Under the pieces are notes generated by a model that saw only the letters and a list, made by a program, of their open reading frames with translations, was not told where the DNA came from and ran no database searches. DNA of 22,248 bases, taken from assembly GCA_036897625.1 (NCBI GenBank), contig JAYMTA010001036.1, positions 1 to 22,248 of the forward strand, read 5' to 3'. Below are positions 10,201 through 20,375 of this stretch, piece after piece. This DNA comes from Pelargonium cotyledonis. Lineage: Eukaryota > Streptophyta > Magnoliopsida > Geraniales > Geraniaceae. A program made the position numbers and the translations under genes. Position 1 is the first letter of the stretch, and each line of letters begins with the position of its first letter.

Positions 10201-12188
10201 CGTAAGAGTTTTGCAGAAAAACTCTGTAGGTTGCCTGTTTTGCTTGAGGGCCATATCGGATGCCAATAGCGCTTCTTTGTCATACTGTTGGACAGATGTT
10301 TCAGACAATCTTTTACATTAGTACACATGATAACAAGTGGACGAAAAAATGGTTAAGTCAAATATCCATCAAATCACGGAGTACTCAGTGGACCTACTTT
10401 TGTAACTGGTTGGAGGGTCATCTGGGCATAGACTTCATCAGTTTCAGGATCAGCCTGGTTCAAAGTACAAAGTTAAGTGAATAAAATTATCCAACCAAAA
10501 ACCCATGAAAAGTTACGTTCTTTTGGCTACAAAAATACTAATGTGTATAAAATAAATAATAAAAGCTCTTTAGAGCTCAAGAAGTTCACATACATGCAAG
10601 GTGACATTATGAAGAACACAAATCAACTTGGAAGGAAGGTTAGGGTAGCTTGGTACAATATCAGCCTCCTTCTGCATCGATGCTGCAACCTGAGAATTTT
10701 AGTGGCCAAATCCGGAAATATAAATTAGAGATAAGAACTAAGGACATCATGCTCCTCAAGAACTATTGGGAAAGCCACCTACTTGCTCACTGTGACCTTG
10801 AGGAAAGTAAACCACAAGACTTCCAACTGGAGGCAAAGAAACCAGTGGTCCAGCACAAGCATGCCATAGCTCTGAATTGATATTCTTCCTCTCTCCTGTG
10901 ATTAAGAAAACAGAAATTATCAGCAATTTCAAATGATTTTTTTTGCTATGACCATAAAAATCTCTAATGGCAAAATATATAATATAGCACTCATGTTGGC
11001 CACAGAAAGTGATAACAAGAAGTTCTTCCTTTAAGAGTATTAAGTTACACAATATGCACCTAAAAATACTACCAAATGGTAAACTAAAAGTCAGTTAACA
11101 CTTTCAAATCCAAATGATAGATGTCCAAGAAGCTATGACATGATGGCTATGCAGGAAGCCAGAAATTTCTTAAAACCTGTGAATTCCAATCTCTTACATA
11201 ATAAGCTAGTTATAGGGTATTACCATATAAGAATTTTCTTCTTATCTTCTTATCTTTTCTTTTCAATCATAGTATAATTATAAAGGATATATGCTAATCA
11301 CATAGAGAAAATATACACTTGTATTAGGCTGACAGAAAGCTACCAATGTATTTACTAATGACCAAAAAGAATAAATGAGTATTCAAATCAAAAGGGGTCC
11401 TCTTCTCATTGTGTCAAGCAGATGAGTTTCTCCATCAACATATCTTCGTTCTAAATCATTAACAGCACACCATCTTGCTCACCTCAGGTGGCTCTTCATA
11501 TTGATTGGACACAAGCAGAGCATAATGACCACAGGATTGATTTAGAAGGGAATATATATGTACACACATATATATACATATATATGGTATCACAGAAGTG
11601 AATAGAACAGTTGATAACATATATGTCTGCATTGACAGATTGACTAGAAACCAATATGTTGAAACGTTTGGGATGACTTTAGATTATTGAATCAAACTAA
11701 ACTCGGAGTACAAAGAAGGTAAGTTAGTCAGTATTTCAAAATCTTGGGCTCAAAATAAGAAACTCTCAAAGATATAAATTTGGTTGTAAAGGAATGAAAA
11801 AAAAAATTTGTAAAATTCTAATACTAAATCTCCTTGTGTGATCATGGGGTTTCACCCAATACCTCTGGTAAACATAAAATTCAAGAAGCATACCTTAATA
11901 TGCATATACAAGTATGAAAAAACATAGGAGAACTAAGAGATGCCCATAACTCCACATAATATATTACCAACTTGGATTAACATTACAAGCTTACCAAAAC
12001 AAGCTTTTAGATATCAAGCACAAACAAATCTTCAACAAATTCAAGAAAACAATCAATCTCAGTAATCAAAGCTAAAACCAACCAATATCACACAAACAAG
12101 TGAATGGAAAACACAAAGAGTAGGAGATTGAAGAGAGTGAGCCACCTTCTCCAGCACCTGCCAAGAACCCATTTGAGGGAACCTTCAT
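4255..12188 (-). CDS. ARF19: Auxin response factor, ARF7/ARF19-type transcriptional activator, 13 coding exons
   Basis: Exons in transcript order: 12188-12146, 10895-10783, 10689-10594, 10454-10398, 10284-10129, 10032-9948, 9485-9395, 9307-9143, 9047-8852, 8196-8058, 7501-5640, 4715-4525, 4438-4255; 3378 nt, 1125 residues (Arabidopsis ARF7 about 1164, ARF19 about 1086). Domains: N-terminal dimerisation segment ([14 protein letters not shown]); B3 DNA-binding domain about 124-226 with [13 protein letters not shown] and [13 protein letters not shown], which binds TGTCTC-type elements; ARF (Auxin_resp) domain about 250-334; glutamine-rich activation region about 485-775; conserved [19 protein letters not shown] at 920-938; PB1 domain 1002 to about 1090 with the basic QKRGSVGR and the acidic DHEND (1051-1055) faces through which ARFs bind Aux/IAA repressors. 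Known role: nuclear activator of auxin genes for lateral rooting and tropisms. The start is the ATG in GCCACCATGA. Choosing ARF19 over ARF7 is uncertain; membership of the clade is secure. Every splice junction keeps frame. Confidence 0.96.
4716..5639 (-). other. ARF19: ARF19 eleventh intron (924 nt), just before the PB1 exon
   Basis: Lies between ...MRTYTK and VQKRGSVGR. The donor GTTGGT departs from the GTAAGT consensus; the acceptor is ATGTTAG. Reading through this intron adds 26 codons and then a stop, so retention would yield an ARF without PB1. AT-rich with no embedded gene. Confidence 0.8.
6414..7187 (-). repeat. ARF19: Polyglutamine-coding CAG/CAA repeat region in ARF19
   Basis: On the minus strand the middle-region exon holds many CAG/CAA runs, among them Q12 (residues 486-497, bases 7152-7187), Q7 (508-514) and Q8 (516-523). 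CAG and CAA largely alternate in the longest run. Glutamine-rich middle regions are typical of activating ARFs (5, 6, 7, 8, 19) and in Arabidopsis ARF7/ARF19 support condensate formation. Run lengths probably vary between accessions. Confidence 0.85.
7502..8057 (-). other. ARF19: ARF19 tenth intron (556 nt)
   Basis: Phase 1 intron between ...KQPGMP and [10 protein letters not shown]. The donor is GTAATG and the acceptor is TTATGCAG. No embedded feature seen. Confidence 0.85.
8197..8851 (-). other. ARF19: ARF19 ninth intron (655 nt)
   Basis: Lies between ...SQWRNLQ and VGWDES. The donor is GTAATT and the acceptor is ATGATAG. It is AT-rich with short simple repeats such as the caccacacc-type stretch near 8655-8670; nothing else is evident. 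Confidence 0.85.
9486..9947 (-). other. ARF19: ARF19 sixth intron (462 nt), inside the B3-domain coding region
   Basis: Phase 1 intron splitting the glycine codon of RGQPKRH. The donor is GTATTT and the acceptor is TTGCAG. AT-rich, with no embedded feature seen. Confidence 0.85.
10896..12145 (-). other. ARF19: ARF19 first intron (1250 nt)
   Basis: The intron separates the short first exon ([14 protein letters not shown]) from the exon beginning with [10 protein letters not shown]. The donor is GTGGCT and the acceptor is AATCACAG. It contains an AT/AC microsatellite around 11552-11585 and otherwise featureless AT-rich sequence. No embedded gene is visible. Long first introns often carry regulatory sites; I see none I can name. 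Confidence 0.85.
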
Positions 12189-12700
12189 GGTGGCAAATTC
12201 CAGCAAAAATACCCTCAAAAGAAAAAGGAAAAAAAAAAAAACCAATATATCTTCTTCAACTCCACCAACAACCCATTTCCCAAAATTTCCAGTACCTCCT
12301 CCTCCAGAAAAAGAAAAAAGAAAAAACTTTCTCAAAAACCCTTTAAGAATCACTATGAAAATGTTGAGCATAAAGTCACAGTATCCACATTGAATCCATT
12401 TCCAGACAATTTAGGCTTCACTTTCAGGGCAACCAACTCTTCCTCCTCCTCGACCTCCCTAACCATCAACTCCTCCAAGTCTAAGCTCAGAAATCGAATA
12501 TAGAAATGGAAAAATCAGGGGAGAGCTGGAAACTGAATTGTCGCCAGGCAATCAGAAGCTTGCACAAAGCAAAGCAAAGGAGCAAAGACAGCTTTTGTTA
12601 ATTTTTGGTTTGATTACTGTTAAGTGAACAAGCCGACATGAAATAGCTGAAGCGATCAGGGCTTGTAAATAAATATAATATAATATACTGTTTATAAGTA
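12189..12700 (-). promoter_or_regulatory. ARF19: ARF19 5' leader and core promoter
   Basis: On the minus strand TATAAA (complement of 12691-12696) stands next to AT-rich repeats, so a start of transcription near 12660 is plausible. The leader of about 470 nt holds a possible 13-codon uORF (12598-12639), the 37-codon uORF (12353-12466), an ATG at 12371 in frame with the main ORF, and a T-rich stretch before GCCACCATGA. Absence of an in-frame stop between 12371 and 12188 means a 61-residue extension is theoretically possible, but it is hydrophobic and unlike the family. Confidence 0.5.
12353..12466 (-). CDS. Upstream ORF in the ARF19 5' leader (37 codons)
   Basis: On the minus strand an ATG at 12466 opens a 37-residue frame beginning MVREVEEEEE and ending VTLCSTFS before TAG, 165 nt upstream of the main start codon. 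It has a very acidic start and a mixed, protein-like remainder, unlike the T-rich leader around it. The start context is weak at -3 (T) with G at +4, which would allow leaky scanning. Several Arabidopsis ARF mRNAs carry translation-limiting uORFs. Whether this one is in the mature transcript or conserved cannot be seen here. Confidence 0.5.
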   Translation of the reverse strand: MVREVEEEEELVALKVKPKLSGNGFNVDTVTLCSTFS

Positions 12701-12980
12701 TATTAATATTAATAATAATAACAATATTGCTTATATATACGTTGAACAGAAGGAGGCGTGATACGGTGTGTTACGTTCTTCGCTGCCAATATTCTCCATG
12801 ACCATCATCCTTGATTTTCAATTTTCTCTTTCATTGAGGGCAAAATTGTCAATATTTTTGCATGAAAAGTTTAATCTGATTTATTTTAAAATTGATCGAA
12901 TGGGATCAATTTTAAGTTTGATTGAATCTTAGATGTACACAGACTAAGATTTAACTAGGAGGTTTAGTTGTGATGCTGAT
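12701..12980. other. ARF19 upstream intergenic DNA
   Basis: AT-rich sequence immediately upstream of the inferred ARF19 TATA region, with (taa)n-like runs at 12700-12723. I found no TGTCTC-type auxin element in it. No gene. Confidence 0.4.
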
Positions 12981-13592
12981 GTGTATGTGGTATGGCGAGA
13001 TGGTGATTGTCCGATCTGAGAGTTACTTTTTGTGATAACATATAAATTGTGCACTCCAGCTGTGAGGATGAGGTTGTTCGGAGAGGCCGAGGTGTATGTG
13101 GTATGACGAGACGGTGATAGTGTGATTTGGGAGTTACTTTTTGTGGTAAGATGATCTTAGTTATGGCAGGTATGGGAATATTTTGAGATTGTTGTCGGTG
13201 GTTTTTTTTTTTTTATCTATTGAGCTATATAATATGGGGCGGCTCTTCTCTTTTAACTCAAAATATCACATCGAGACCTAAAAGAAAATTTAAAACTTCT
13301 AAACCGTTTGACTCAATTTGTCTTGTGTTGTCGGTGAAATTTAATTAAAAATTTTAATATAAAATGCTGTTATTTGTATTCAAAATTATTTGAAACGTTT
13401 TTAATTTAGGTCAGATTCCTACATGTTCTAATCTAAATTGCGAGCTCCATATATGAGGCTTAAGTGTACGTGATACGGTGAGACGGTGACCGTTGGATTT
13501 GGGAGTTACTTTTAGTGGTAAGTTGGGGAAGCGGACGGTGATCTTGGTTTCTACTAGGAATGGAAATATTCTTGTGGCTGTTGACGTGGCCA
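12981..13592. repeat. Three diverged copies of a 60-125-bp repeat upstream of ARF19
   Basis: Copies begin with GTGTATGTGGTATG-like sequence at 12981, 13092 and 13464. They share GAGACGGTGAT and GGGAGTTACTTTTTGTGGTAA cores. Copies two and three match over a longer span, through ATCTTAGTTATGGCAGGTAT / ATCTTGGTTTCTACTAGGAA, to about 13210 and 13592. The first copy is partial. They lie 0.3-0.9 kb upstream of the inferred ARF19 start. Source element not recognised; a 60-codon minus-strand frame at 13411-13593 falls within copy three and is probably incidental. Confidence 0.65.
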
Positions 13593-14304
13593 CCTAGTTT
13601 CAATTTTTATGTGGGACCCTACAGTATATGCTCATGTGCTCCTTTCCGTATTGTATTTTAATCTCCTCTCCTTACTTTTGTCATATTTATTTATTTATTT
13701 ATTGGGATTGGAATTTGGACCCACCCTTAACACTATCTTCATCACATGATTCCATAATTCATAATTATCTCTCTTAATACTTTATGATTTTATCACTTTG
13801 ATTAAGTAAAAGTTTTTCTTTTGCGAATGAAAATACATTTTGTTCGATAGATAATACGAATTGAGTTCGTTGAAAAAGATATTACGGATTTGACTCTCTC
13901 TAATTAGTTAAAGGGCTGAGAGTTTTAATTATAATTAAACTTCGAGTATAATTAAATTTATAATTTTTCTTCGTTTTGAATTATTATTATTATTTATAAT
14001 TTTCATACAATTAAAAATGAGATGGAGTAGAAGAGTTCCCCACCAAAGGCATAGGCACCATATAGCTTCACCTTTACATTCCTTTTCTTTATATCTTTAC
14101 CAATGCTTTTCACAAGCATATGAGATAGGTTCATGCATTTGATTTCACAACCATCACTCTTCATTTTATTTGCTATGATTACCCACCTAAATACATGTGC
14201 ACACAATTATGTTTAACATAAAAATCAAGCAGAAAGTTTTTTCTTTCAATTAATATCATCTATAATTGATTTCTTAAGAAAAGAAAGTATTCTTTAATTA
14301 AAAT
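13593..14304. other. Intergenic AT-rich DNA
   Basis: Contains simple runs (tttatttatttattt near 13685-13700, ttattattattattt near 13980-13994). A 67-codon minus-strand frame at 14003-14206 has a protein-like composition but matches no family I know and lacks any neighbouring exon; I do not call it a gene. Confidence 0.45.
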
Positions 14305-14532
14305 ATGAGATTTCACCACCAAATGCGTGGGTCAGCTAGTAAAGAGTTGTTTCATTTTAACTTGAAGTCTCGAGTTCGAGTTTCAGTGAATGAAGTTGCG
14401 TTAAAACTTTGTAAGAAGAGTGTTTGCCGCTCTTGTGGTCCTACCCGGCTGGAATTAGGATTAGTCTAAGTGTGACATACTTTAAAGGTGTTGATTTCAT
14501 ACTATACGCAGGCCCACTTCGAAAACTTCATG
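14305..14532 (+). mobile_element. tRNA-derived SINE relic
   Basis: A pol III B-box-like GAGTTCGAGTT (14372-14382) lies downstream of a weak A-box-like GGTCAGCTAGTAAAG (14330-14344). The later stretch CTACCCGGCTGGAATTAGGA (14441-14460) followed by TTAGTC resembles the body of plant Au-like SINEs as I remember them. ATTAAAAT occurs on both sides (14297-14304 and 14533-14540) and may be the target duplication, though in AT-rich DNA this is weak evidence. Boundaries are tentative. Confidence 0.5.
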
Positions 14533-14540
14533 ATTAAAAT

Positions 14541-15635
14541 AATATATATATGAGGTTCGTAGATGTTTATATTATTCAGATTTTATTATACTTTTGTTGA
14601 AGCTCGAAATTTACAAAATATACACGTAGTATACTGATCATAACATGTCACCAATTTTGACAAATTGTTTGAAGTTTATTACAAATGAAATTAAGTTGCA
14701 AATAAAAACTTGATTAAGTGCGAGTCTTCAAGTTGAAGTTGTCATGAGGTACTTATTTTCCTAAAAGACAAGAACTTGGCACGAGTCAATTATTACAATA
14801 AATGCAATTCATGAATTTTAAGGTGGATTTTCAAGAATATGTAAACTGGGAAATTGAGGTCAACCTTGGTGAAGAAATGATGAAACTATATAATCTTTCT
14901 TAATTTGGAGAATAAAAAAGTAACGTTTTGGAAGCATAAAGACACATCAATTTAATTAAAACTTTAAACCAAAGCAACATTAATATTTAAGTAATGTTTA
15001 TTATTGTTAAACCCTAAATTAAGAAAGCAATAATACAAGAATTGCCACTAGCCGCAAAAGCAGGAGATCTTCACATGTCTACGACTACAACTTTGGTGGT
15101 TCGGCTTCGGACATCATTATACTTCAATTAAAGTTTAACTTTTAATTAAATTCGTAATTAAATTTTATGGAGATGTGACTATGGTGTATTAATATCATGC
15201 ACCAACTTGTGCACATCATAATGGATCAGATTGTGATTTTGATGAACCTGTGGGGCCTTAATTATCTCATTGCCAATAATTTATTAGGTTTAAAGTTATA
15301 GAACATGGCCAATGGTTTTAATTATTTTCGAAAAATATATAAGGTCAGCTTGGCCATGTGTGGTGCCGTATATATATCTTAAATTCTTGAATCGATTTAA
15401 TTAATTTACTATATCTCATAATAATTAGGAAAAAAATTGTGATCGAAGTGACTTGATGAATCTTGAAAATTATTTGAGAAATTACAAGATGTGTGTAGTT
15501 GTTAACCTTGAAAATCCAAATACACACACAAAAACATAAAAAAAATGTAATAATTTTAAGGAACCAATTCAAGAGTAAATTTTTATATATTAAAATAATG
15601 CATGTATGATAACTTTATTATACTACACACACACA
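14541..15635. other. Intergenic AT-rich DNA, nothing recognised
   Basis: No ORF with family resemblance, no tRNA-like fold spotted, no structured repeat. The sequence is strongly A/T rich with short simple runs. Confidence 0.5.
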
Positions 15636-15790
15636 AAATCGGTTGAATTTGCAATTTTTTTTATTTATGAATTTCGCAAAATTGCAACAACATGTTTATG
15701 TCGGCATTACATGGGTCGCAAATCTTTTTTGCAACATCATTGCTACACAAGAACGTCGCAATTGAATGGAAAATAAAGTGTTGTTGCAGG
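15636..15790. repeat. Degenerate subterminal-type repeat cluster with GTCGCAA/TTGCGA motifs
   Basis: Short motifs TTCGCAA (15673-15679), GTCGCAAAT (15716-15724) and GTCGCAATT (15753-15761) cluster with several TTGCAA/TGCAAC words. This resembles the subterminal repeats of CACTA-type elements with altered motifs, as does CTACACAAGAAC near 15742-15753. No intact terminus is present, so the assignment is weak. Confidence 0.3.
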
Positions 15791-16502
15791 TGAATGTAAA
15801 TTTGTTACAAAAGAATCTTTGCATATAATGGTATGCATTATATATTTTGATAATATAGTAAATTATAATCATGTTGTCACGATTAGATTCGACATTAATA
15901 AGTCACATACATATTCATTAACTAGCTAGATAACTCGAAAATACATGTATTCTCTGTTCAATTTAGATGTTATTGAACTGATGAATTTAACTTTCGCATC
16001 AAATCCATCTCGAATGAGTTTTATCAATAGCATTTAATTAAAAATGAGAAACATTATTGTGATGTGAAATAGTGGGAATGAAAAAAGACAAGAGTATCAA
16101 TTATTGGTGTATCTAATGCTAGCAGCTAGCTAGAAACAGCAATTATATATATAGCATATGGTAATTATCTTCTTTATTATTCGTCGACAAAAAAAAAATT
16201 AGAATAAGTGAAAAGGATATTCATGAACAGCAATTAAGAACAAAAAGGAATAAGAAAGCAGAAATGTACGTATATAGTATATGGTGAATAAACTGAATCC
16301 AGAATGTTGTTTCCTACGTGAAAGAAAAAAGAGAGACATGGACAGTATAAAATGCGAGATAGATTTGATTTGTACAAGAATATATGAATTTAATACATTC
16401 ATGGACATGAATTGCTAGAAGAAGCAAAAGAAAGAAACCGTAACCAAGTCATGCATGTTGGACAAACTGTTTAAACGTTTTAAATTTATTTTAAGGTTTC
16501 GG
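15791..16502. other. Intergenic AT-rich DNA, nothing recognised
   Basis: No coding similarity and no clear mobile element. Contains a short A run (about 16189-16198) and palindromic AGCTAGCTAG at about 16122-16132. Confidence 0.5.
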
Positions 16503-16820
16503 GTTCAAGCTTTCTTTGCAGATGGTATGGGTTGAGATTTATGGGTTGAAAAAGGGAGAACTATATCCGTTATGTAGTTCAACTGATAAAAAAGAAACCG
16601 AAGAGGAGGTGTGTGACAGACCAATGGAGCGAGGAAGGAGCTGCTTGTGAGGTGGTTCAGCTTTTTTGCTGACGGTATAAAGTGAGATTTATGCATTAAA
16701 ATGTGAGAACTACCTCTGTTACGTAGCTCGACTGATAAGAAAGAAACCTAGGAGGATCGAGGTGTGTGACAGACCAATGGAGCCAGGAAGGAGGTGCATG
16801 TGAGGTGGTTCAGCTTTTGC
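16503..16820. repeat. Tandem duplication, period about 152 bp, two copies plus a third start
   Basis: Copy one begins GTTCAAGCTTTCTTTGC at 16503, copy two GTTCAGCTTTTTTGC at 16655, and a third stops after GTTCAGCTTTTGC at 16808. Shared blocks include TGAGATTTATG (from 16533 and 16683), AACTGATAA/GACTGATAA and GGTGTGTGACAGACCAATGG (from 16608 and 16761). Offsets of 150-153 bp at four anchors show a true tandem array with point divergence and small indels. Confidence 0.85.
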
Positions 16821-17729
16821 CGGCCCAAAAACCTCCAACTCCGACCACCCTTTCTGGCCTTTGCCTCCAAAATTTATTCATTTTTTTTATTTTATATCAT
16901 CATCGTCAATCCACATGACATGAGTGGCTCTGGATTCCCTTGCCTATCTGTAATTGTTGTACGGACTCCACGGACCTTCCATTTATTTTAATGTCTCTCT
17001 GGACCATCACTTGGCCATTGTTCACTGAAAATACAGTTGACTTTGTCAGTTGGTGACTCCATTCTCTGCATCTCTAACCGTACGTTAATGCAACTGCAAC
17101 TGCTAAAACAGTCACTGGTCTCTCTGCACAGTTCTGTTGTTGCGGTTCAGATGATACATGCATGCATATTTACGTGGAGCTAGCTATTTATATCCATGCA
17201 CATGTGGAGTCTAATAAATGACAACTCAACTGAAGTGCATGAACATGATCAATGATCACCATGTCGAAGAAGAACGACAGATTCTGCTGCGGTTGATTTC
17301 ACTTGGTCCATTGAGGTCTCAAACTCGAGTTTCGGTGTTTGTACTAATTTGAGATAGTGCGACACCATGGCTTCCATATGAAAAGGAGACAAGACGCAAC
17401 TAACACAAAGTCGCAGCCAATGTGGGTTGTGCAATTTGTCATTTCAGACAAATGAAACAAGCAGCACTCACTGAGGAATAAATTAAAAGAAAAAAATAGT
17501 TGTGATGAAAAAAGAGATGCTGAGAGAGATAGTGTGTCTGCCATTACAAATCAGCTCATGGCTGATGATGCTGAGGTGAGCGACAAGTAGAAGATCATTC
17601 ATTCTCCAGGTGATGCAACAAGAAATATGGGATGTTTTCACAAAATATAGAATATGCCAAAACATTGATGACCAGTACCAGATGGGTTGCCCCAACTGCT
17701 CCTACATAACTAAACTTATTATTACTGTA
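16821..17729. other. Intergenic DNA, nothing recognised
   Basis: Somewhat less AT-rich than its surroundings. It holds a TTGACT W-box-like word near 17037 and a SINE-like fragment around 17312-17340 (GAGGTCTC...CTCGAGTTTCGGTG) that weakly recalls the B-box part of the SINE at 14305. No ORF with a recognisable product. Confidence 0.4.
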
Positions 17730-18110
17730 TCCGACTTTTCGTGTTTCGGTTTAATTTGATCTTAAAAAAATTAATATCAAAATAATTTATGAATTTTCAT
17801 ATTCCGATCTAATTTTGGTGCATGAATTTTCAAATATTGATAAAAAAAAATAGTCCATGAATTTTCGTGTTTCGATCTAGTTTTGTCTATGAACGTTTTT
17901 ATCCAAAATAATATGTGAACTTTCGTGTTTCGAACCAATTTGATACATGAACTTTCAAATATTGACCAAAAATGGTCTTTGCCCTTATATCTCATATAAA
18001 AAATTCAGGGACTAAATCGAGTAAATATTTGAAAGTTCAAAAACTATCCAAAGTTTTAAAAAAATCATGAACCAAATAGAGTCAAAATTTGAAAGTTTTT
18101 TTTTTGCGTC
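17730..18110. repeat. Repeat array with inverted arm (hairpin-forming dispersed element)
   Basis: A unit of the form ATGAACTTTCGTGTTTCGATC-TAATTTTG recurs near 17733, 17790, 17856 and 17916, 57-68 bp apart. The array then reverses: AACTTTCAAATATT (17950-17963) is exactly complementary to AATATTTGAAAGTT (18024-18037), and a further TTTGAAAGTT occurs near 18089. The fold-back layout suggests a MITE-like or foldback element of a kind common in plant intergenic DNA. Family not recognised. Confidence 0.65.
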
Positions 18111-20375
18111 TTTCACCTTACTATTCTCATGTTAAGGTATACCATTATTAAAGAGAAATAACTCAAACTCAAGATATCGAAAAAAATACGAGTGTCTGAT
18201 TAAAGTATTAAACAATATTGTTAGTATATATTCATTCCCTATGTCTCAAATGGAGGAGTAATTAAGTAACTAATTAGACATCCTGAAATACTATATGTAA
18301 CTATGTCCAAAGACAGAGACATGACATGAATATCTTATTGATGGATACACCCACCCAAGTAATGTACATTCACTACATTGGCTATTGCCTAAACAAATGG
18401 GTCCATCCAAATGGGTGGGTTCCTTGTATTGTTTCAAAGCTAGCTAGGGCTTAATTAATCAATTAATGTGACAGTACACAACAGGCTGGACCATGACCAT
18501 TGGTGGCTATAGCCAACTTCACAAATTGAGACCATCCATGACCATTGATGGTATATATACTATTGATGTTGATAAGGGGATGGAGCCACTAAGGTCACCA
18601 TCCAGGTGATTCAACTATATCTTCTAAACCATACCAAACTTATTGTTTATCAACTTAACTTCATTAGATTAAAGTAACTACAATTACTAAAAAAAAAATC
18701 TTTAAATTTCATCAAAACCATGCACTACCTAAAGGTGGAGTTCAATCAATCAACCATCATGCCTCCATTCTCCACCCTTCCAACTTTGGGATCAAATCTA
18801 TATTTGCATCTTAAAATTCGATATCTTAAAATCATACTGGGTAATTAATCTTTAAAAAAATAGAATTATAATCACTCAAATAATAATAAAAATCAAGTAT
18901 AAACTTCACACTTGAAGTTACTTGATTATTAACAAATACTCGGTCTTGAATAAATTGTTTAATATAAACATTACGATTAAATCTCAATCGATTTTCTGTT
19001 GTGATCGACAATAGTTGATAGATCAATTAGATGTATTATTTGTGCAAATTCTAGAAGAGAAAAAAGCTTTTTATTTGTACACAAGTTGATGATTAAAGCT
19101 CAATACAGAGTGGTTTCAATCAAATTTTGTCCTTTCATGTATATGCTATCTTGTTTGCTTCTAACTAATAATTGAAACTTGTTTAAGATGGTAATTAATG
19201 AGTCTTTCTCTTGATGCGACCATTTCTTTTTCTTTTTTTTTGTATCTAAACCTATATATCCCACTTTATATAAATAAAATAGTGTGCCATAGCCTCTTTG
19301 AATAACATATTCTTCTAAATTAGCATGTCATAATTAACATTTTTTTTTTCGATTTTGAAATAAGTATCCATTTCTTTTAATTATCTCATTATGTTCTTGT
19401 AACAAATGCAATAAAAGTTATCAATCATACTTGATAATTCATGTATACTTAATTTTCTATAAAAAGAAAAAACTACACCATCAATTTTGGGATAGAACAA
19501 ACAAACAATTACAAAAGTCATTGTAACATAAATTTTCTCTTGCAAAAGTCATTTTCAATATTTCTCCATGAAAGGTCACATAGGGTCTCTCATTATTATA
19601 ACATAAATTATTGAAATTAAGCAATTTATATAATATATGCACACCTAACATATACCAAAAGTCTTGCTATGGCTTGTAAAAAATGTATGAGAATTAGCTA
19701 CAAATTAATGGAGATGTAGAAGTTGTTAATAATTTATTGATGATAAAATAAATAAGTATAATTAATTACCTAAAACCTAGGTTTGAGTGCATGATCATTG
19801 AACGAATAAATGTAATTAATTAGTATATAATTAAAATATAATGATGATTTAGTGACATACAGTGAACATGGGCACAACTAAAACCCTAAGTAGCAAGCAA
19901 GAACCGAGAATGAAGGCAAATTTTTTTGACTGTTTTTCAAGAAAACCTTCACAATATAGGACCGTAAATTATATGATTGCTCTTGTCTCCTTAATCACAC
20001 ACCTCTAATTCTATTTTTATTAATTATAATCCTTAATTAACGCTTAATGCTCATATAGGTTCATAAACATGTTAAGTAATTGTTAGTTTTTAAGAGATTT
20101 TAGTGTTTACTGATATATAATGCACCGACAAATGTATAATATTATGTTGGTATGTTGTGCACCGCTCTCCATTATGCACTGCGTACGTATATATTACTAA
20201 ATTTACTTGTCGAATTATTAGTTTTCATGTGGGTTTTAATTATTAATTCCAATTATTAGTTCTTTTTCAACTATTCCATTCCAATTTTTCATGTTTGTGT
20301 ATGTACTGGAAATGAATTGATAAATATAAAGATAGATTATTAATTGTTGTTAATTATATATAATGATCCATTTGA
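18111..20375. other. Intergenic AT-rich DNA, nothing firmly recognised
   Basis: About 2.3 kb without coding similarity. The only structure noted is a partly palindromic repeated phrase, GACCATGACCATTGGTGG near 18490 and GACCATCCATGACCATTGAT near 18531. All open frames are short and biased to A/T-rich codons. Confidence 0.5.

Noticed and set aside
12189-12371. N-terminal extension of ARF19 from the ATG at 12371
   Set aside because: The frame is open, but the peptide is hydrophobic and phenylalanine-rich, the start context is weak, and ARF7/19 proteins begin with MK(A/V)PSNG; kept only as a finding.
14003-14206. Minus-strand 67-codon ORF as a gene
   Set aside because: Composition is protein-like but there is no recognisable family, no neighbouring exon and no promoter; insufficient support.
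14341-14400. tRNA gene at the GAGTTCGAGTT motif
   Set aside because: No acceptor stem, anticodon arm or terminal pairing could be assembled; the B box fits a SINE relic better.
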